Positions 1 to 13,093 of a stretch of DNA of 64,000 nucleotides are shown one piece after another (positions within the stretch are counted from its first letter, which is position 1; each line of letters opens with the position of its first letter). A program made the translations under genes and the position numbers. Origin of the DNA: Micrasema longulum (taxonomy: Eukaryota; Arthropoda; Insecta; Trichoptera; Brachycentridae). The DNA lies in contig JAGVSM010001328.1 in the NCBI GenBank assembly GCA_022494885.1, forward strand, positions 1 to 64,000, given 5' to 3'. The notes below the pieces were generated by a model, which saw only the letters and a program-made list of their open reading frames with translations, ran no database searches and had not been told where the DNA came from.

Positions 1-33
1 GACCACCGTGGGTTCTTTTAGCATCACAAAGCT

Positions 34-112
34 CTCCATACCCTGTAGATGCCTAGACTTCTATATTACCTTCTCTAAAATGTTCTTCATCTCTGTTGTA
101 ATATGTTAATTT
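34..112 (-). repeat. Dispersed repeat R1, partial copy
   Basis: Shares the block from ccctgtagatgcctagact to tctgttgtaatatgttaat with copies near 17.2, 17.7, 18.0, 38.0, 45.8 and 53.3 kb. It is truncated by the window edge or by decay. Class unknown. Confidence 0.6.
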
Positions 113-2730
113 AAAATACTTAGTGGTTTATATGACTTTTATTTGGTCCCGACTATTCTCCAACAAATACCTCTTAATATTCCCTCATGTACTCATTGAC
201 ATAGAAACCATTGACATACTGTGTATGATTACAGTTTTTTTTTTAATTTTCATAAAGTTGATAAATACTAATATTGATAAGTGCCATAACTCAAAATACG
301 ACTTATGCAAATAACTGCCTTTTTCCTCATGACGGCAGTACAGGTGTTTCTTCATCTGCACTGCAGAACGTACATCTAGATGTCTTAGAAAAGTTGATTA
401 TAGCAATTCAATTTGCAGTGCCCTGCAAGGGCTCTAGTTATAAACCTCGCATGGCTTCGGGTTTGTTTTTATTAGGTTGAAAACAAAACCTTGCTAGTAC
501 CATTTTACTAGCTCTTTTGTATGCACAGCAAATTATGTACAAATGCAGTGTATAATGCACCGTTAAAAGTGATAAGAAAATTGACTATGAAGAATTGGTG
601 GTTCATCAAAATGCGGATATAGAAGAAAATAGACAATAATTTATGTGGTTATTTAAACGTATTGATTGTACGTCAATCCATATTTTACAAATAAAATTAT
701 TGTATTGTTATAATTATGTACATACTTGTTTCGCAATATTATCATCCAACATTTTTGCACTATCCATGCTGATAACTTTACTATAACCTTAGATATAAGT
801 ATTTACTACAGTAAGTTTAGTGTTATCTTTCCAGAACTTTAAATCTTAAACACTTATTTGTTTCACAAACACGATTTCTATTTAAAAGACTGTTCAAAAG
901 TATATTACTGTGACATTACTAGTATTTTTAGTGCAAATGTCGAAGTTCCGCACTACGGCTAATACTGTCTGAATGACACTTTCCCACCATTTTCGAAAAT
1001 TTCCGAGAACATGGTAAGCATAGACAAAATGAAACGTCTAACGTCATCCGTGTGGACCGTGTCAACTCGGCTATTTTGAATAGTGTCCATAAATCGAACA
1101 ACTCGTGATTGTGTCTCAAGAGTTTTTTTTTTGTTTTGCAAAATATGATTTGGTACTGACACAACATCCACTGAACACGAAACTATTACTGTTTTAGATT
1201 TTAATGAGTCTTTTTTTTTTTTTTCGCCCAATGTATGGCGTGTGATAGAATGAATTTTATACCTCTTGTGTGACAAGGGTTAGTTTTAGCACTAACAATG
1301 CCCTAGGCGGAATCTCTACGCCCCCCCCCCCCCCTATCTTCTACCCCTTTAAACCCACACGAAAAAATGCAAGGTTTATAATTAAATAATCATTTATTAA
1401 AAAATATTAATAAAATGTTACTTTTCTAACCTTTCTATCGTCGAACTCTTTTATTTAAATACTTAAGTTTATGTTTTCCGCAATTTCGTTTTCGATTGAC
1501 AAAAATGCAAAGTTTGTCAATCTAGATTGAGATATTGTCGATCGTTGATAAGTTTTTATCAGTTAAAGCTTAGAAAAACTCATTTCCCCATTAGCAACCG
1601 TTAAAAAAAAGTAATCAATATTCGCAACGCTATCCGTGCAAGTTACAATCTTTGATAAAATTCAAAACAATAACAGGATTAATCACATTCTGATCAAGCA
1701 AAAATTATTTTAGACTTATGAGTTCATCATACAACATACAACCATCTATATCGGATTTAGAATGTACTGTTAATTTCAATTTGAAATTATCACAGAGTTC
1801 AAGAAGGTCTGGTTTTTCTGGAATCTTTTTATATTAAACAGATAAGACCAAGATTTCGACAACTTATTTAACTTTTCAAATCTTCCATTGAGTGAAATTA
1901 AGGTAGTGTTCAAAAGGCTGTAGAAAAATTCAACTTCAAATTTCTTTTTTGGAGAAGTTATAGGCTCATCGTGGGCCACTAAAACGAGTTTGTCGCTAGA
2001 TTTACGAGTAAGTTGGACTGACTCGATGAGAGAGAGTATAAAATGAGGCGCCTACAGCGCTCCTTTATATCTGGCGCCCTGGGCGGTCACATAACTGTGC
2101 CCTATCCTGACGCCGCTACTGTGTGTGGCTATGATATAATTCGAGCCTACAAAGGATACAAGATGCCAACATAACAACTGCTGATTTTTATAATAAAGAG
2201 TACGAGCATAAAACTTACAACAAGGTGGCAATTATCTTGTGTTCGGTTTATTCAAGAAAAAAAAGGTTTTTTATATGATCGGTTGAGGTGTTGTGTATAT
2301 TTCTTCCACAATGACCTTGGCGGTGACTAGAATGACCATAAAATGGTTTCATTTTTGGGTTTATTCTGAATGCATATATGTTTGCCGCTAGATCACCAAA
2401 TTGAGAAATTTCGAGTAGTCAAAGTATGTTAGACTCCTATTTAAATACTAAAAAAAAAATGAAATTATTACAAAGTGCTCATATTATTTTAATGTCAAAA
2501 ATATTCCGATCGTGATGTCCAATGAACTAAAAACGCTCAAATTATGATTTGAACGCACCTCGAAACTCGCGATTATTTTTAATCTATTTAGCTTTTCATC
2601 TGTTCCATAGAAATTAGAAACGTCATTTGACACTTGCGCAACTTGACGTTTTACTTTTACTGTAACAAAGTCAAACGAATGTGATGTTTATTTGAGTTGT
2701 CTATATAGCTGAACTTTGGCCATAATCATA
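113..2730. other. Intergenic stretch with no supported gene
   Basis: Short open frames occur (for example minus 1276-959), but none shows a recognisable domain or codon pattern. There is a C14 run at 1321-1334. A TATAAAA-like string near 2037 lies in a GC-richer patch (2040-2120), too far upstream to be tied to CIAO2A. Nothing else stands out. Confidence 0.5.
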
Positions 2731-5700
2731 ATGCTTTCATTTTTCCGAAAGTTGTCTTTAGACGTGCCAGGAAAATCCGCCGTAGATTTTTCCAAGGCTA
2801 AAATGGATAAATCCGCAACGATAACGGATCTCGGCTATAAAGATACTAATGACTTGAAAGAAACGATTTACGGTGAGACATTAAAAATATTGAAAAATAT
2901 AAATAATATAAAAAGTGATTTCAAACATTCGTAGTTTATTTTGCCAGTATTTTAATGTTATGTCACGGCATGTTTTGTTTCAAGATTTCCTGCGCACAAT
3001 TCGAGACCCAGAAAAGCCTGCCACTTTAGAAGACTTGAATGTTGTTTATATCGATGGAATATTTATTAAAGCACCTACTGCAGATAATGTTCAAGTTATC
3101 CGAATAGAATTTAATCCAACCGTTCCCCATTGTTCCCTCGCTACGCTTATAGGACTTTGTATTAGAGTGAAAATTGAGAGATCTATTCACCATTTGATTA
3201 AATTGGATATTTTTATAAAGAAAGGTGCCCATACAACAGAAGAAGAAAGTAAGATATTTATTTATTTGTAAATAGTATTTCGAGTACACAAAATTATAAT
3301 AGCCCAGAAACCGTGTACGCACATCAAACTGAAGCCGACAAAACTATTCATAAATTAGTTACTCTGTAGACGTCGCTTAGTACGCAACTGCCGATTTAAA
3401 TTCAATTACGCCGTATTATGTCATTTTTAAGTGTCAAAATACCGCTGCGATTAAAAGGAAATAGGGTAAGATCACATTTTATGTCTAAGTAGCGAATTCA
3501 TATATATTATTATGCTTTTAGAAAAGAAATACAGTCGATATTGTTTAAAACAATCAGTGAAATAGCGAGATCTTGGATATAATGAGTAAACATAAGTTGA
3601 CATTTTAATTTGTGGTTTTTTCCACACATTTAATTTCTTTTATAATTACAAAATTTTATATTTACAGAAAGGTTTCAAAAATAGGTTTAAACTGTTTTTT
3701 TTTTATAATAAACTTCTTACCAAGCTCTTTCCTGTACCCTTTTCAATATAATTACAAGTTTTTACTTATTTATTTTTTCATACTTACGCACCCACACACA
3801 CGCACCCTCTCCCTCATTCATTCACACACATACACACATGAATACAAATGTCACCCACATACAATTACGTAAACTCTTTTCTTATATATTATGTATTATT
3901 AGATTAACAGTGTTTTTTTTTAATTGGCTCTAATATAGTTAATATATTTCTACTTATATTTTTTGTAATAGCTGTAAAAATCCCAAATAAAATAAAATAA
4001 ATAAGAGACGTACCAAACAAAAATATTGTCAACAGTTCAGCAAAAACTCTTAAATTGTTGAAAAAACAATTTTCGAAATAAGAACCCAAGTAATAAAATC
4101 CAAATGGGAGACAAACTTAGTACCGGCGAATTAAGATCGGTTTACATTTATGACACTATTTAAGTGTCCAAGTACCTGATTGGGAAAGCTAAGCTTTATG
4201 AACTTAGTAGGTACGGGCTCGGCACCTTATTAAAATTTACAACTTCATTTGTAGTTTATGAATGACGTCCTTGTTTCGGGGTTTTTTATCTATTTTTTAT
4301 GTTCTATGGTCAATGTATAATGAACATCACTAGTGGGTGATGTCAAAAACCCAACCCTTGAATTGTTGACTTGACTACTAACAAGCCAGAAGTATTTCAA
4401 TTTGTGAAAAAGTGGCAATTATTTGTAAGATAGAACGTTGCGAGAAATATGTTGAAGAGTGTAAAAAGTTATCTCTATCCTTATCTACAGTGTCAACGTT
4501 GTAAAAAAATATGAATATTTATTTAACTGTGATTGAAATTTAGAAAGTGGTATTTTCAAAAGCATTTACAATCATTTTCAATTGTCATAATATGCAATGG
4601 CGATTGGATTAAAAAAAACCTTCCTCTGGTATAACGAGTGATGCCTATAACAAGCAAATTCAGTCGGTCCCGTCTTCCTCGCAATAACCAAGTTTGACTG
4701 TATTTACGGTCTTATGATTTACCCAAATAATTCATTTTGAGAGCCATTTTCAATGAGTTGTAAATAACTCACTATTAGAAAATAGGAATCAATTAGGGGT
4801 AGAGTGGGATTCTAACTTTGGACCTTTGAGCCGTATGTCCAAGACTTGATTTTTGTTGATATTTCGACCCTGAAAATGGTGCAATGCATCAATGAGTAGG
4901 TAACATCTTGGGGGGTTTCATCGTCACGTGGACAGCTGTTGTTCCTTAGCTCTCGGAAAGTTAGAAATGGCGCGGGTAGCTCATAAACCCGCCATGGCTA
5001 GGGTTCCCAATTCAATCCACCGAAAATCCGAGAGGTAAAATAAAAAAAAACTAAAATTAAATATTAGTTAGTAAATTGGGATTAATGGATAAATGCAACA
5101 TCTTTTTAATCCTTTCCTACATTCATTTTCACCAGAAAAGGCAGATGGAAAATACGGTTCTGTGTGTGAAATAGAACCAGAAAGTATACCAGTGTTTTAT
5201 TATTGTATTTATCGCATTGTATGTTATTGTAAATATATTTTTTTTATTATTATTATTATCCTGAATAAGGAAATCGGGTGGAGATAAGTCCGCCTCGTTC
5301 CGTAGGTGCGTTCACCTATCATTTTAGAGGTCGTGGGTTTGATTCCTGGCAGGGTGGACTGTTTAAACTGCAATATTTCACTGTCCCAGGACTGGTACCT
5401 GAAGCGTAAGACTGATCACCTTACCTTACTTAGATGATTGAAATACGCTGAATTTTTATGCTCAGTTTACAAATGCAATGCCCCTATGCACCATGGAATG
5501 CGCTGAAAGGGGTATGATGATGACATTCATGGTAATCATACAGGAATAGATTCCAAGTGATTTTATCTGCATGTCGGGAGATTAAAAAAAAAAAAAAGAT
5601 TATTCCTGAGAGGATCCCGGAATTACGGGAGGGTTGGAAACCCTAGCCATGGCCCATGAGGATTTGTGTGAGTTTAAAGCTCATATGCTGTTATAAATGT

Positions 5701-6598
5701 TTCCACATCAGAAAATACTACATGTATTGAATAAAAAATAGATAATATATACATAACTAGCGGACCCAACAGACATTGTCCTTCCTGAACATCGGCTTGC
5801 CTGCTTAAATAGGTACTTGTTTGTGATTAAATTCCAAAACTAAAAATTGTTATATTAAATTGAATTTAAGTAGGTACCTAGGTACTTGTTTATGGTTGTA
5901 TTCCAAAACATAAAATAAATATTTTTTTCAAATATGGCATTCTTTTTGCAAATGTCAAACTCCGGTCTTCTCACCAACAGAGGGGTGTATTTATTTAAGA
6001 ATACGATTTTTATAAATGCATTGAATGTAACTTTTTTTTAGTATTACCAAAAATCCAGTAAAAACAAATAAATGGGTAGAAATTATAAGAAATTTAAAGA
6101 AAGAATCTGATTGAGATCCACAAAAAATAAATGCTATTTGTAAACATTTGAAAACAATCTTTTTTTATAGACAAAAAACAACATCTTTCCATTTTTTTGC
6201 AAATGCATTCTCCTCGAATGCAACCTTGATAAATTGACGAATAAAACATTTATGCTCCTTACTTCTTATTTACATATTAGATGAAGATTTTAATATCTAC
6301 GAACACGCACAGCGCAAAGATCTATATTTCTCTGAAAACCGCACCTAAATCGGTTTAGCCGTTTAGGAGGAGTTCAGTGACATCACACGTGTAGAGGAAT
6401 TATATATATATATATATAAAGATAAATATGTGAATACTGGTTACTCTAATACTTTGTACTATGAATAAATAAAATATGTAATACAATAATTTTTTTTCAG
6501 TTAACAAACAAATAAATGACAAGGAGAGAATAGCAGCGGCAATGGAAAATCAAAACTTGAGAGAATTGGTGGAAAAGTGCATTAAAGAAGAAACCTGA
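2731..6598 (+). CDS. CIAO2A: CIAO2A / galla-1-like cytosolic Fe-S assembly targeting factor
   Basis: Three coding exons: 2731-2872, 2985-3248 and 6501-6598 (stop TGA 6596-6598), giving 167 aa; the human protein is about 160. Introns start gtgag and gtaag and end caag and ttcag, and phases join cleanly. The family core is clear: [11 protein letters not shown] at residues 49-59, then [20 protein letters not shown] with the conserved reactive Cys at residue 97, and the C-terminal [16 protein letters not shown] in exon 3. The wording ([14 protein letters not shown]) is closer to CIAO2A than to CIAO2B. Family knowledge: CIAO2 proteins work with CIAO1 and MMS19 in the cytosol to deliver Fe-S clusters; the A form is linked to IRP1. 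The start at 2731 is the first in-frame ATG; Met25 is an alternative and the N-terminus is poorly conserved. AATAAA overlaps the stop at 6598. Intron 2 (3.25 kb) carries SINEs. Confidence 0.93.
3781..3866. repeat. CA-rich simple-sequence tract in CIAO2A intron 2
   Basis: Imperfect runs of cacaca / cattcattc / cacacat, interrupted by other bases. A degenerate microsatellite. Confidence 0.6.
4700..4850 (-). repeat. SINE family 2, copy in CIAO2A intron 2
   Basis: On the minus strand, a tRNA-like segment (box-B-like TTAGAATCC) is followed by CTCTACCCC, then TTCCTATTTTCTA and TTACAACTCATT. The same order occurs at 46.4 kb (-) and 52.75 kb (+), so this is one dispersed family. Confidence 0.5.
5283..5597 (+). 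repeat. tRNA-derived SINE family 1 with A-rich tail
   Basis: The head contains a box-B-like GGGTTTGATTCC at about 5335. The body carries the block ggactggtacctgaagcgta, repeated at 50.3 kb and inverted at 52.5 kb, and atgcccctatgcacc, repeated at 41.8 kb. It ends in an A13-14 tract at about 5583. The head-body-A-tail order is that of a SINE. Confidence 0.6.
6290..6425 (+). mobile_element. RTE-type LINE 3' end remnant
   Basis: A segment reading aaatcggtttagccgtttag, followed by an (AT)n tract at 6399-6417, resembles the 3' UTR plus microsatellite tail typical of RTE LINEs. No coding part is visible upstream. It lies in CIAO2A intron 2, just before exon 3. Confidence 0.4.
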
Positions 6599-6814
6599 AT
6601 AAAATATTTTGAATCATTACCCATTAAGCTAGTTAAATATTTATCTATTTTTTGTATGCTGACAAGTTTAGAATGGATTTTGTAAAAATGTAAATCAATA
6701 TATAAAAAGATTAGAATTAGGATATTTTGTATAAAACTGTTTATCTATTTACAATACATATTAAAATAAATGAAAAATCATTTAAATAGCATTTTTTTTA
6801 CAATATAAATATAG

Positions 6815-7660
6815 ACACCAGATCATCAATTGGAATGGGTTGATATTGTCGCGGGAGTATCTCAAGGTGGAGTTTTATCACCATTATTATTTTCTATTTT
6901 CCCTGTTTATCAATCTGATAGCAGAATATCTCAAGCGTTCATATAATCTCTATGCAGATGATTTACAACTATATCTTGAGACCTGGAAGACCTGGAAGCA
7001 CCAGTGAAGCAATAGAATTGATGCCTAATACACTAAATAGCGTGTCAACATGGACAAAAAAGTATGATTTACTTAAACCCATCTAAAACACAAATTATGT
7101 TTGCAAGTAGTCGAAGATTGCTTAGTAAGTTACACGTATCTACTCTTAATCCTTTGAATGTCAATGGTACCTATATCCAATGCAGGAAATCTGTAAAAAA
7201 TCTAGAAGTACTAATGGATGAACATGTATGCTGGCGAGCTCATACTATTAATTAAGTCGCAAAAACAATTTCAGTCAACACTCAATTAGAAAGTTGCAAA
7301 AAAAAAATTGTGGATGTTTGTAGTTCATTGTTATATATTAATGGAATAAATAAAACAAAGTAATTTTATTTATTCCTTTTAAAAAAATGTTCACTCGTAC
7401 AAGTATCACTACTCCCATTCAAGAATACGCTGATGTTTCCATGACTGATTGAAGCTGTGAGCAACTCGACAAACTTGAACAACTTCAGAATACATGCATT
7501 AGGTATATTTTTGGTCTAAGGAAATACGACCACATTTCTAATTATCGTTTGCAACTGAAATGGCTCAAAATTAGACAGCGGATAGACTATCATTCCCTCT
7601 CACTTCTGTTCACTGTACTTCATAGTCTTAACGCTCCTATATGTATTCATACTGGGCACA
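6815..7660 (+). mobile_element. Jockey-type LINE reverse-transcriptase remnant
   Basis: Frames read RT blocks in order: GVSQGGVLSPLLFS (about 6860-6900), YADDLQLYLE (about 6950-6980, catalytic YADD), NPSKTQIMFAS (7075-7110), then LDKLEQLQNTCIRYIFGLRK near 7470-7530 and LKWLKIRQRIDYHSLSLLF. Frameshifts, stops and a gap around 7255-7380 break it. The 5' part is missing. It starts about 215 bp past the CIAO2A stop. Confidence 0.75.
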
Positions 7661-7679
7661 TTATATACAACAACAACAA

Positions 7680-8345
7680 CAAACCATCACGCCGTTTCCT
7701 CGTAAGGGTAGGCAGAGAGGATAGAACGCCACATCACTCTATATTTGCATACAGATCTCGCTTCTTGTAGAGGAATGTAGATTCATACATCTTCTCATGC
7801 ACGCGCGCCGATTATTCCAACTTTTAACATGTCCATCTTCAAGTATTTGTTGGATTTGGTCATGCCATGTCTTTCTCGGTCTTCCTCTATTTCAGCGTCC
7901 ATCAACATTCGCATTGTAAATATTCTTAGCCTTTCTTTCACTGTCCAAATCAGCGCGGAGCTCCTTTCTTGATTTTCTCAATAATGCTTATCTCAGCCTT
8001 ACATAATGTATGAATCTCGACATTTGTGCATCTATCGTGCATAGTTTTACCACACATTCGCCTGAGAGATCGCATTTTGACAGCATTCAGCCTACTTTCA
8101 TCCCTGTTTTTCCAAGTCCATACTTCGCTCTCATACACCAGGGACGGGACCAGGACTCCGTTGTGAACTGCTAATTTTGTCTCTTGCAACATACATTTAT
8201 TTGCCAAGGTTGATTTAAGTGCACCGTTCACTCTGTTCCCGGTGCTCACCCTCCTTTCAATATCTTTCCCAGTCATTCCATCCCTAGTAAACATACTTCC
8301 CAGGTACACAAATTCCTCTACTTGTTTTAGTATAACTCCGTTCAC
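7680..8345 (-). mobile_element. LINE 3' end (RT C-terminus), opposite orientation
   Basis: The minus frame 8345-7950 (131 codons) reads FVYLGSMFTRDG, IERRVSTGNRVNGALKS, KLAVHNGVLVPSLVYESEVW and NAVKMRSLRRMCGK, conserved in the distal part of insect non-LTR RTs. After a frameshift at about 7950 the frame continues to the terminal block near 7690-7800, which also occurs at 16640-16795. It abuts the tail of the preceding LINE, suggesting insertion beside or into it. Confidence 0.75.
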
Positions 8346-8856
8346 TGTGATTTCTGATAATTATATATTTATATTATTATACTTTCTAATGGAGCAAAAT
8401 TTTTGTATTTATTTGGGAGTTCGTTTTACAATTTTTATCACAGAATTAATTTTTTAACACTTTTATAATTTAAAAAATACCTACATTTTAAAACTTATAA
8501 TATGACAATTGTTTCACCTCGTTAGGGCATTTTCAAACAAATGTTAGGCAAAACAATTGTCACGAAGTTTTTATATTTGTAAAAATAAAAAAAAAGTGTT
8601 CAGTAGACTCAAATCAGTGTTTGATTTCTTATATTATTAGTTTAAATATTGAGTTCTACAAAATAAACACCAAATCAATCAATACCTACATCAATAATAC
8701 AGCATAGAAGTTAGGAATGTTAGGATGGATTTCGTATGATTCTAAAGAATCTACCTAAAGTTTGAATTTAAATAGGTACCTACTTTTACATTTTCAATAC
8801 TTTTTGTTTCGGAAGGTAATTTATAAAAATTATTTTTTCCCGTAGAGTGATTTTGT

Positions 8857-8886
8857 CATAGAATTAAGAATATTCTTAATTCTATG
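8857..8886. repeat. Perfect 30-bp palindrome
   Basis: catagaattaagaa and its exact reverse complement meet around tattc at the centre. It lies in AT-rich intergenic DNA with no gene nearby. Confidence 0.7.
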
Positions 8887-9540
8887 GATTTTGTTCTAGA
8901 CTTGTGTTGTGTTGTTAAAATCATTTTTTTTATATGGATCTTTTTCTTTTTATAAACTTGCACCATGGATTATATTTTAAGCATTTATTTTACTGGATTT
9001 ACACGAAATTCTTTATTTCATTTTTTATGCTACTTTTTTACACCACAACTGGCCAGGGGACCCAATAACTACAGTTGTGAATTACAACACAGAAAATCCT
9101 GGCTTGAGAAATATCTTATTCAATTGCATAGAATTATCTGAATTCTATGTTTAATTGTTTGGTTCTCACCGAAAATAGGAATTCGGATTTTCCGTGGGTG
9201 AGTCCCATGGAACTTCCATGACTCATATTTTCTTCAATATTGATGGATAAAAAACAAAAAAACTGAAAAATAGCTGAGATTGGCGCAGCGACATTGGTTT
9301 AGTGATATGCGATTAATCGGTATAATGTGTTACTAAAAATAAAATTAATCGAATATAATTCAGTAATCGAATGTTCAATAAGTTTTTTTTTTGTAATCCA
9401 TCCAAGAGGATGATTTTAGTCAATAAGTTACCTACCTTACTGTAAAGTGTATAAAATGTCCCACGAGTACTTGTTTTATTTTTTAACTGCTCCCTGTAAT
9501 GATTAATCTTTAAATTTTTAATGATCTAGATAAGCGTTTT
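8887..9540. other. AT-rich intergenic DNA, no supported feature
   Basis: No ORF, RNA gene or recognisable repeat was identified. A GC-richer patch at 9040-9220 may be old transposon sequence. Confidence 0.4.
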
Positions 9541-9544
9541 CCTA

Positions 9545-9793
9545 CCTTTTTAAGCCTGCGGATCGGTGAAAATAGGAGAAAATAATTGATGACTGGCAAC
9601 GCACGTACAAAAACTTTTATTTATTTAGTATTTTGTTTATTGGTTTTTAATATTATATTAAAACTGGTAAAAAAATAAGAAATAACGAAGTTTTAAAATG
9701 GGTGACAAGTATTTTTGCGGATCGGTAGAAAATCTCAACGGACCGGTACCGGTCCACGGATCGTCGGGTGGGTTGAGAGTTGAGAAACGCTGA
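9545..9793. mobile_element. hAT-like nonautonomous remnant
   Basis: The right edge, read on the minus strand, is CAGCGTTTCTCAACTCTC, followed by GC-rich GGACCGGTACCGGTCC, a style typical of hAT termini. The string gcggatcggt occurs near both edges (9557 and 9718). The left terminus is not resolved. Confidence 0.4.
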
Positions 9794-11230
9794 TTAAGAT
9801 GGTTTTTCTTACCTGGCCTTTGACAATCGTGTTCTGCATTAAAACTATCAATGAGGTAAGTATTTGATTCATCGTGTAATAATTGGCCAACTCGTTAAAT
9901 AATTAATCTCATAATATTATTTATATTTAGTATTTTTGGGGTATTCTAACTTTTTTGGTTTAAAATATGTATGTATGATCACCTATGTGAAAACCGTAAA
10001 TAAATAAATAAAATAATAGTATTTGTATTTATGGGAAATACACAATTGGAAAATATTTCAATTTAATTAATTTGGTTTGAGGTTTGAAGCAAATGATTCA
10101 TGTAAAGTGGCAGGTATTTATTTAGTACATAATAATTAAAAATGGTTGCAGTATGTAGTACGTCGAATATTGAGGAGTAAATGTTATAAGCTGGCAAATT
10201 GAGCGTGATATTTATTTAGTTGTACATAATTAATAATATTGATGTTTTTTGTTGATATTTCTTGATGAAACTCCATAGTTAATGATTATGATAAAACTAT
10301 AAATAAACTTCTAAAGACTAAAAGAACATATTGCCTCCTATAGGTTAAAAAATGAGAAATCTAATTTTGCAACACACTTAAACTCGCTTAACCATACTTT
10401 TGACAGCAAAAACAATATAAAAATACCACATTTTGAAAACAAAGGGAAAAAAATAGATAAATAAGAATCATTAGAAATTAATAGAATTATACTTAATTCA
10501 GTAATAATTAACCAGCTATTCGAATTATCGAACTCTCCTTTACTTAAACCATTAATTTAATATATAACTACGCTCCTTTTGATTGAATTATTTACTACTA
10601 AATAATATAATTAACATAAAATTAACTATCCAAATGAATAACTTCATTCTATTAACAATGTATTATCTAAGTATGTATCTTAAAATATTTCGTCATTTAT
10701 CTATAGGTATGTAAAATTCCCTGTCAAAAAAGTATTATGCTAACTTTATCTGTTAAAATGTGTATTTCCCACTCTGTTATATTTCGCCATGTGTTCCTTT
10801 CCCACCTTTGAAATAATAAAAGCTTAATCCCAAATTCGGTCCAAAAACTCCCAAACATAAACTGTTCAGCAAACTAGTTGTAAATATTTATGTTTCTGTT
10901 CCCTGTTAAAATACTTATTTGATCTTATCTCCAAAATATGTTAAGAATAGTATAAAAAACTGTAAATGTTGTACACAATTCACCAGTCTTGAAGATGCCT
11001 ACTTAGGCGAAAGCGCTCGTTGGTCAAAATAATAAAAAGTAAAACTAAACCAAGAAGTTTCATTGATAAGTTTATTTATAATTTTATCATAATCATTGTA
11101 CATAAATGCCTATGCCTATAGTTTCAAAATATATTCCAAAAGAACTATGCATTCAGATGAACTAGCTGACGGCCGTTTTAAGTTAAGATCAGCTACATCT
11201 ACTGCAATAGGAAAAGTTATTTTACGTGTA
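9794..11230. other. AT-rich intergenic DNA; possible retroelement tail at the end
   Basis: No gene is supported. Around 10980-11040 the sequence agtcttgaagatgcc, then gcgaaagcgctcgttgg, and AATAAAA resembles the 3' end of insect retroelements; a related string (catctttgagactggtatc) occurs at 49.5 and 60.8 kb. Confidence 0.35.
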
Positions 11231-11404
11231 CGCAACTAGCGCACTATATTCGGTGAACTTGCATTTGCGGTAGCAGGCCTTACGGCATAGCATACTCTTC
11301 CAGTAGAGGTGCGATACTGTGAGAATGAAGTGATGTTCTGAAAAAAATAAAAAATCATTTCAATAAATAAGAATGAAAAAATCTTTATTAACCATAACTT
11401 AAGT

Positions 11405-11610
11405 ATATTCATCATCATCAGTGGCGCTACAGCCCGTTGTGGGCCCTGGTCTCCTCCAGAATCTGTCTCCGTTTGTCCCTGCACCCTGTGGGGCATTCTG
11501 TGCACATGGTCCAACGATTGAAATCTTCTTATTTTGATGAATTGTGCAATGTTGAGTTTGCCATACAGTGCCTCTAATTCATAATTAAGTATGCAATGTG
11601 ATAAATACAA
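11405..11610 (-). mobile_element. LINE C-terminal scrap
   Basis: The minus strand reads KIRRFQSLDHVHRMPHR and, after a gap and frameshift, ILEETRAHNGL then stop. These are typical last residues of insect LINE ORF2 proteins. The middle is deleted. Confidence 0.6.
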
Positions 11611-11622
11611 AAAACAAAACAA

Positions 11623-12120
11623 AGGTATACATGGTTAAATGGTGGAATTATCGCTACTAGCAATTTCTTAAAGCCTGACCAAAATACAATGTAAATAAAT
11701 AAAAAGTTAAGAAAACACAAACAGTTAAAACATTGTATTAGTTATGACGTCTGTTGCTTACATTATTCACATTTTAATTTATTCAATTGCATCTCCCAAA
11801 CATTCATTTATACTACAAAAACATTTATTTATTAGAAACACTTTTGACACTCCGTAATTATTCAATTCGGAGCACGTGAGAACAAAGTAAATTATTTTAT
11901 TTAAATTATAAATTTCAAGTTCAAATTAAATTTATATTCCTACAACCACTTTGTAAAGTGACCTTGAGGTATAATATTACGAAAATGGCGCAAGTTAAGT
12001 TATCCATAATAATGTGAAAATGATCGAACTATTCGATTATTATAATTTGTTATTTTAACCGTTATTCGATAAACTCTCTGTAGTAGCGAGTCACTATTTT
12101 CCAGATTAACTTATAACAAC
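11623..12120. other. AT-rich intergenic DNA, no supported feature
   Basis: No ORF or repeat was recognised. Confidence 0.4.
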
Positions 12121-12486
12121 GTTTTCAATTTCCTCGTTTCCTGCTGTCCGTCCAGTTCGTCGGCCGGTGTCGGCTGTCGGCGCAGGTGGTCGGTGTTGGG
12201 CTGTGCCTCCTGCAGCTTCAAGTTTATTTAAATTTGATCCTGCTTTGCTCCATTTCTCTTCGCATTATATATTATTTCGTGAAATGCGCACATTTAGAGC
12301 ATTGACACAGCTGTTCAGAACAATCGGAACGACATCGACACTGGGCGCAGACAACTGCGCAATTGAAGAATAGAAAAAGTTTCAAAATATTTTCAAATGC
12401 CCTAACGTTTAAAGACTGTAAACGTCTAAAATCCAAAGAAAATCCTGCAAATTGGCGGAAGAAAGCGGAATATTATATTTCTCCCG
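12121..12486 (+). other. Candidate unrecognised exon ending in a strong 5' splice site
   Basis: A GC-richer patch (12150-12220) is followed by an open frame from about 12306 with no ATG. The frame includes KSKENPANWRKKAEYYISPG and stops at a consensus donor (ccgg|gtaagt, donor at 12487). The phase (two bases left over) would join the candidate terminal exon at 18506. No family is recognised. It may be a real small gene, a noncoding first exon, or chance. Confidence 0.2.
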
Positions 12487-12715
12487 GGTAAGTAATCCAC
12501 GTAGTTATTGTATTACTGTAGGATGTGTGAATTGCTCATGACTTTTCGAGATCATTCTTTCAGACTCAAGACACTTTTCTCCCTTGCTTAACTTTATAGT
12601 CCTTAAAACGTAACATGATTAGAGATGCAAGGCGGTAAAATTACCGCGGTATTTTACGGGAATTTTACCAGATTTTGGTAAAATACGGTATTTTTCGGAA
12701 AGAAACGAATTTGAC

Positions 12716-13093
12716 GTAGGTACCGCGAAACCGTCCAATTTTGCCCTAGATGGATATTTTGCCCAAAAAGTCTAATCTATGATCAACCTTTAAAAAAACA
12801 TATTTCCATTTGATTTCGGTAAATTTGGTACATTAAGGACGAAAGTAGAATTATGTCACTAACTTCCCTCCGAAGCTTTAGTCACTAACTTTACTCAGTG
12901 GATTGTCAGAACCTGTCAAAGTCCGCGTGTAATTTATTGCGGGCCAATTACGACTCTGTGTTTTTTAATATACTGCTCGATAGCAAAGGCAAAGGTAAGT
13001 TTTTCTTATTGCATGATATAGAAGAAGGTTTTCAGATCATTTCCTGTTTATATTATGTGCTGTCAGTAGCTTAAATCAAGAATTATGACAATG
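12716..13093 (+). repeat. Left arm of a 378-bp long inverted repeat
   Basis: Begins gtaggtaccgcgaaaccgtc and is matched, with few differences, by the reverse complement of 14993-15370. A palindromic accgcggt-rich stretch (12632-12700) lies just outside. Confidence 0.8.

Noticed and set aside
959..1276. 105-codon minus-strand ORF
   Set aside because: No domain, low-complexity Lys/Phe runs from poly-T tracts, and no sign of a start context or splicing.
3612..3872. 86-codon ORF in CIAO2A intron 2
   Set aside because: Phe/Thr/His-rich translation of AT-rich and CA-repeat sequence.
12167..12373. 68-codon plus ORF starting MSAVGAGG
   Set aside because: No homology; it ends in a different frame from the one leading to the donor at 12487. 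Treated as shadow coding in a possible exon.
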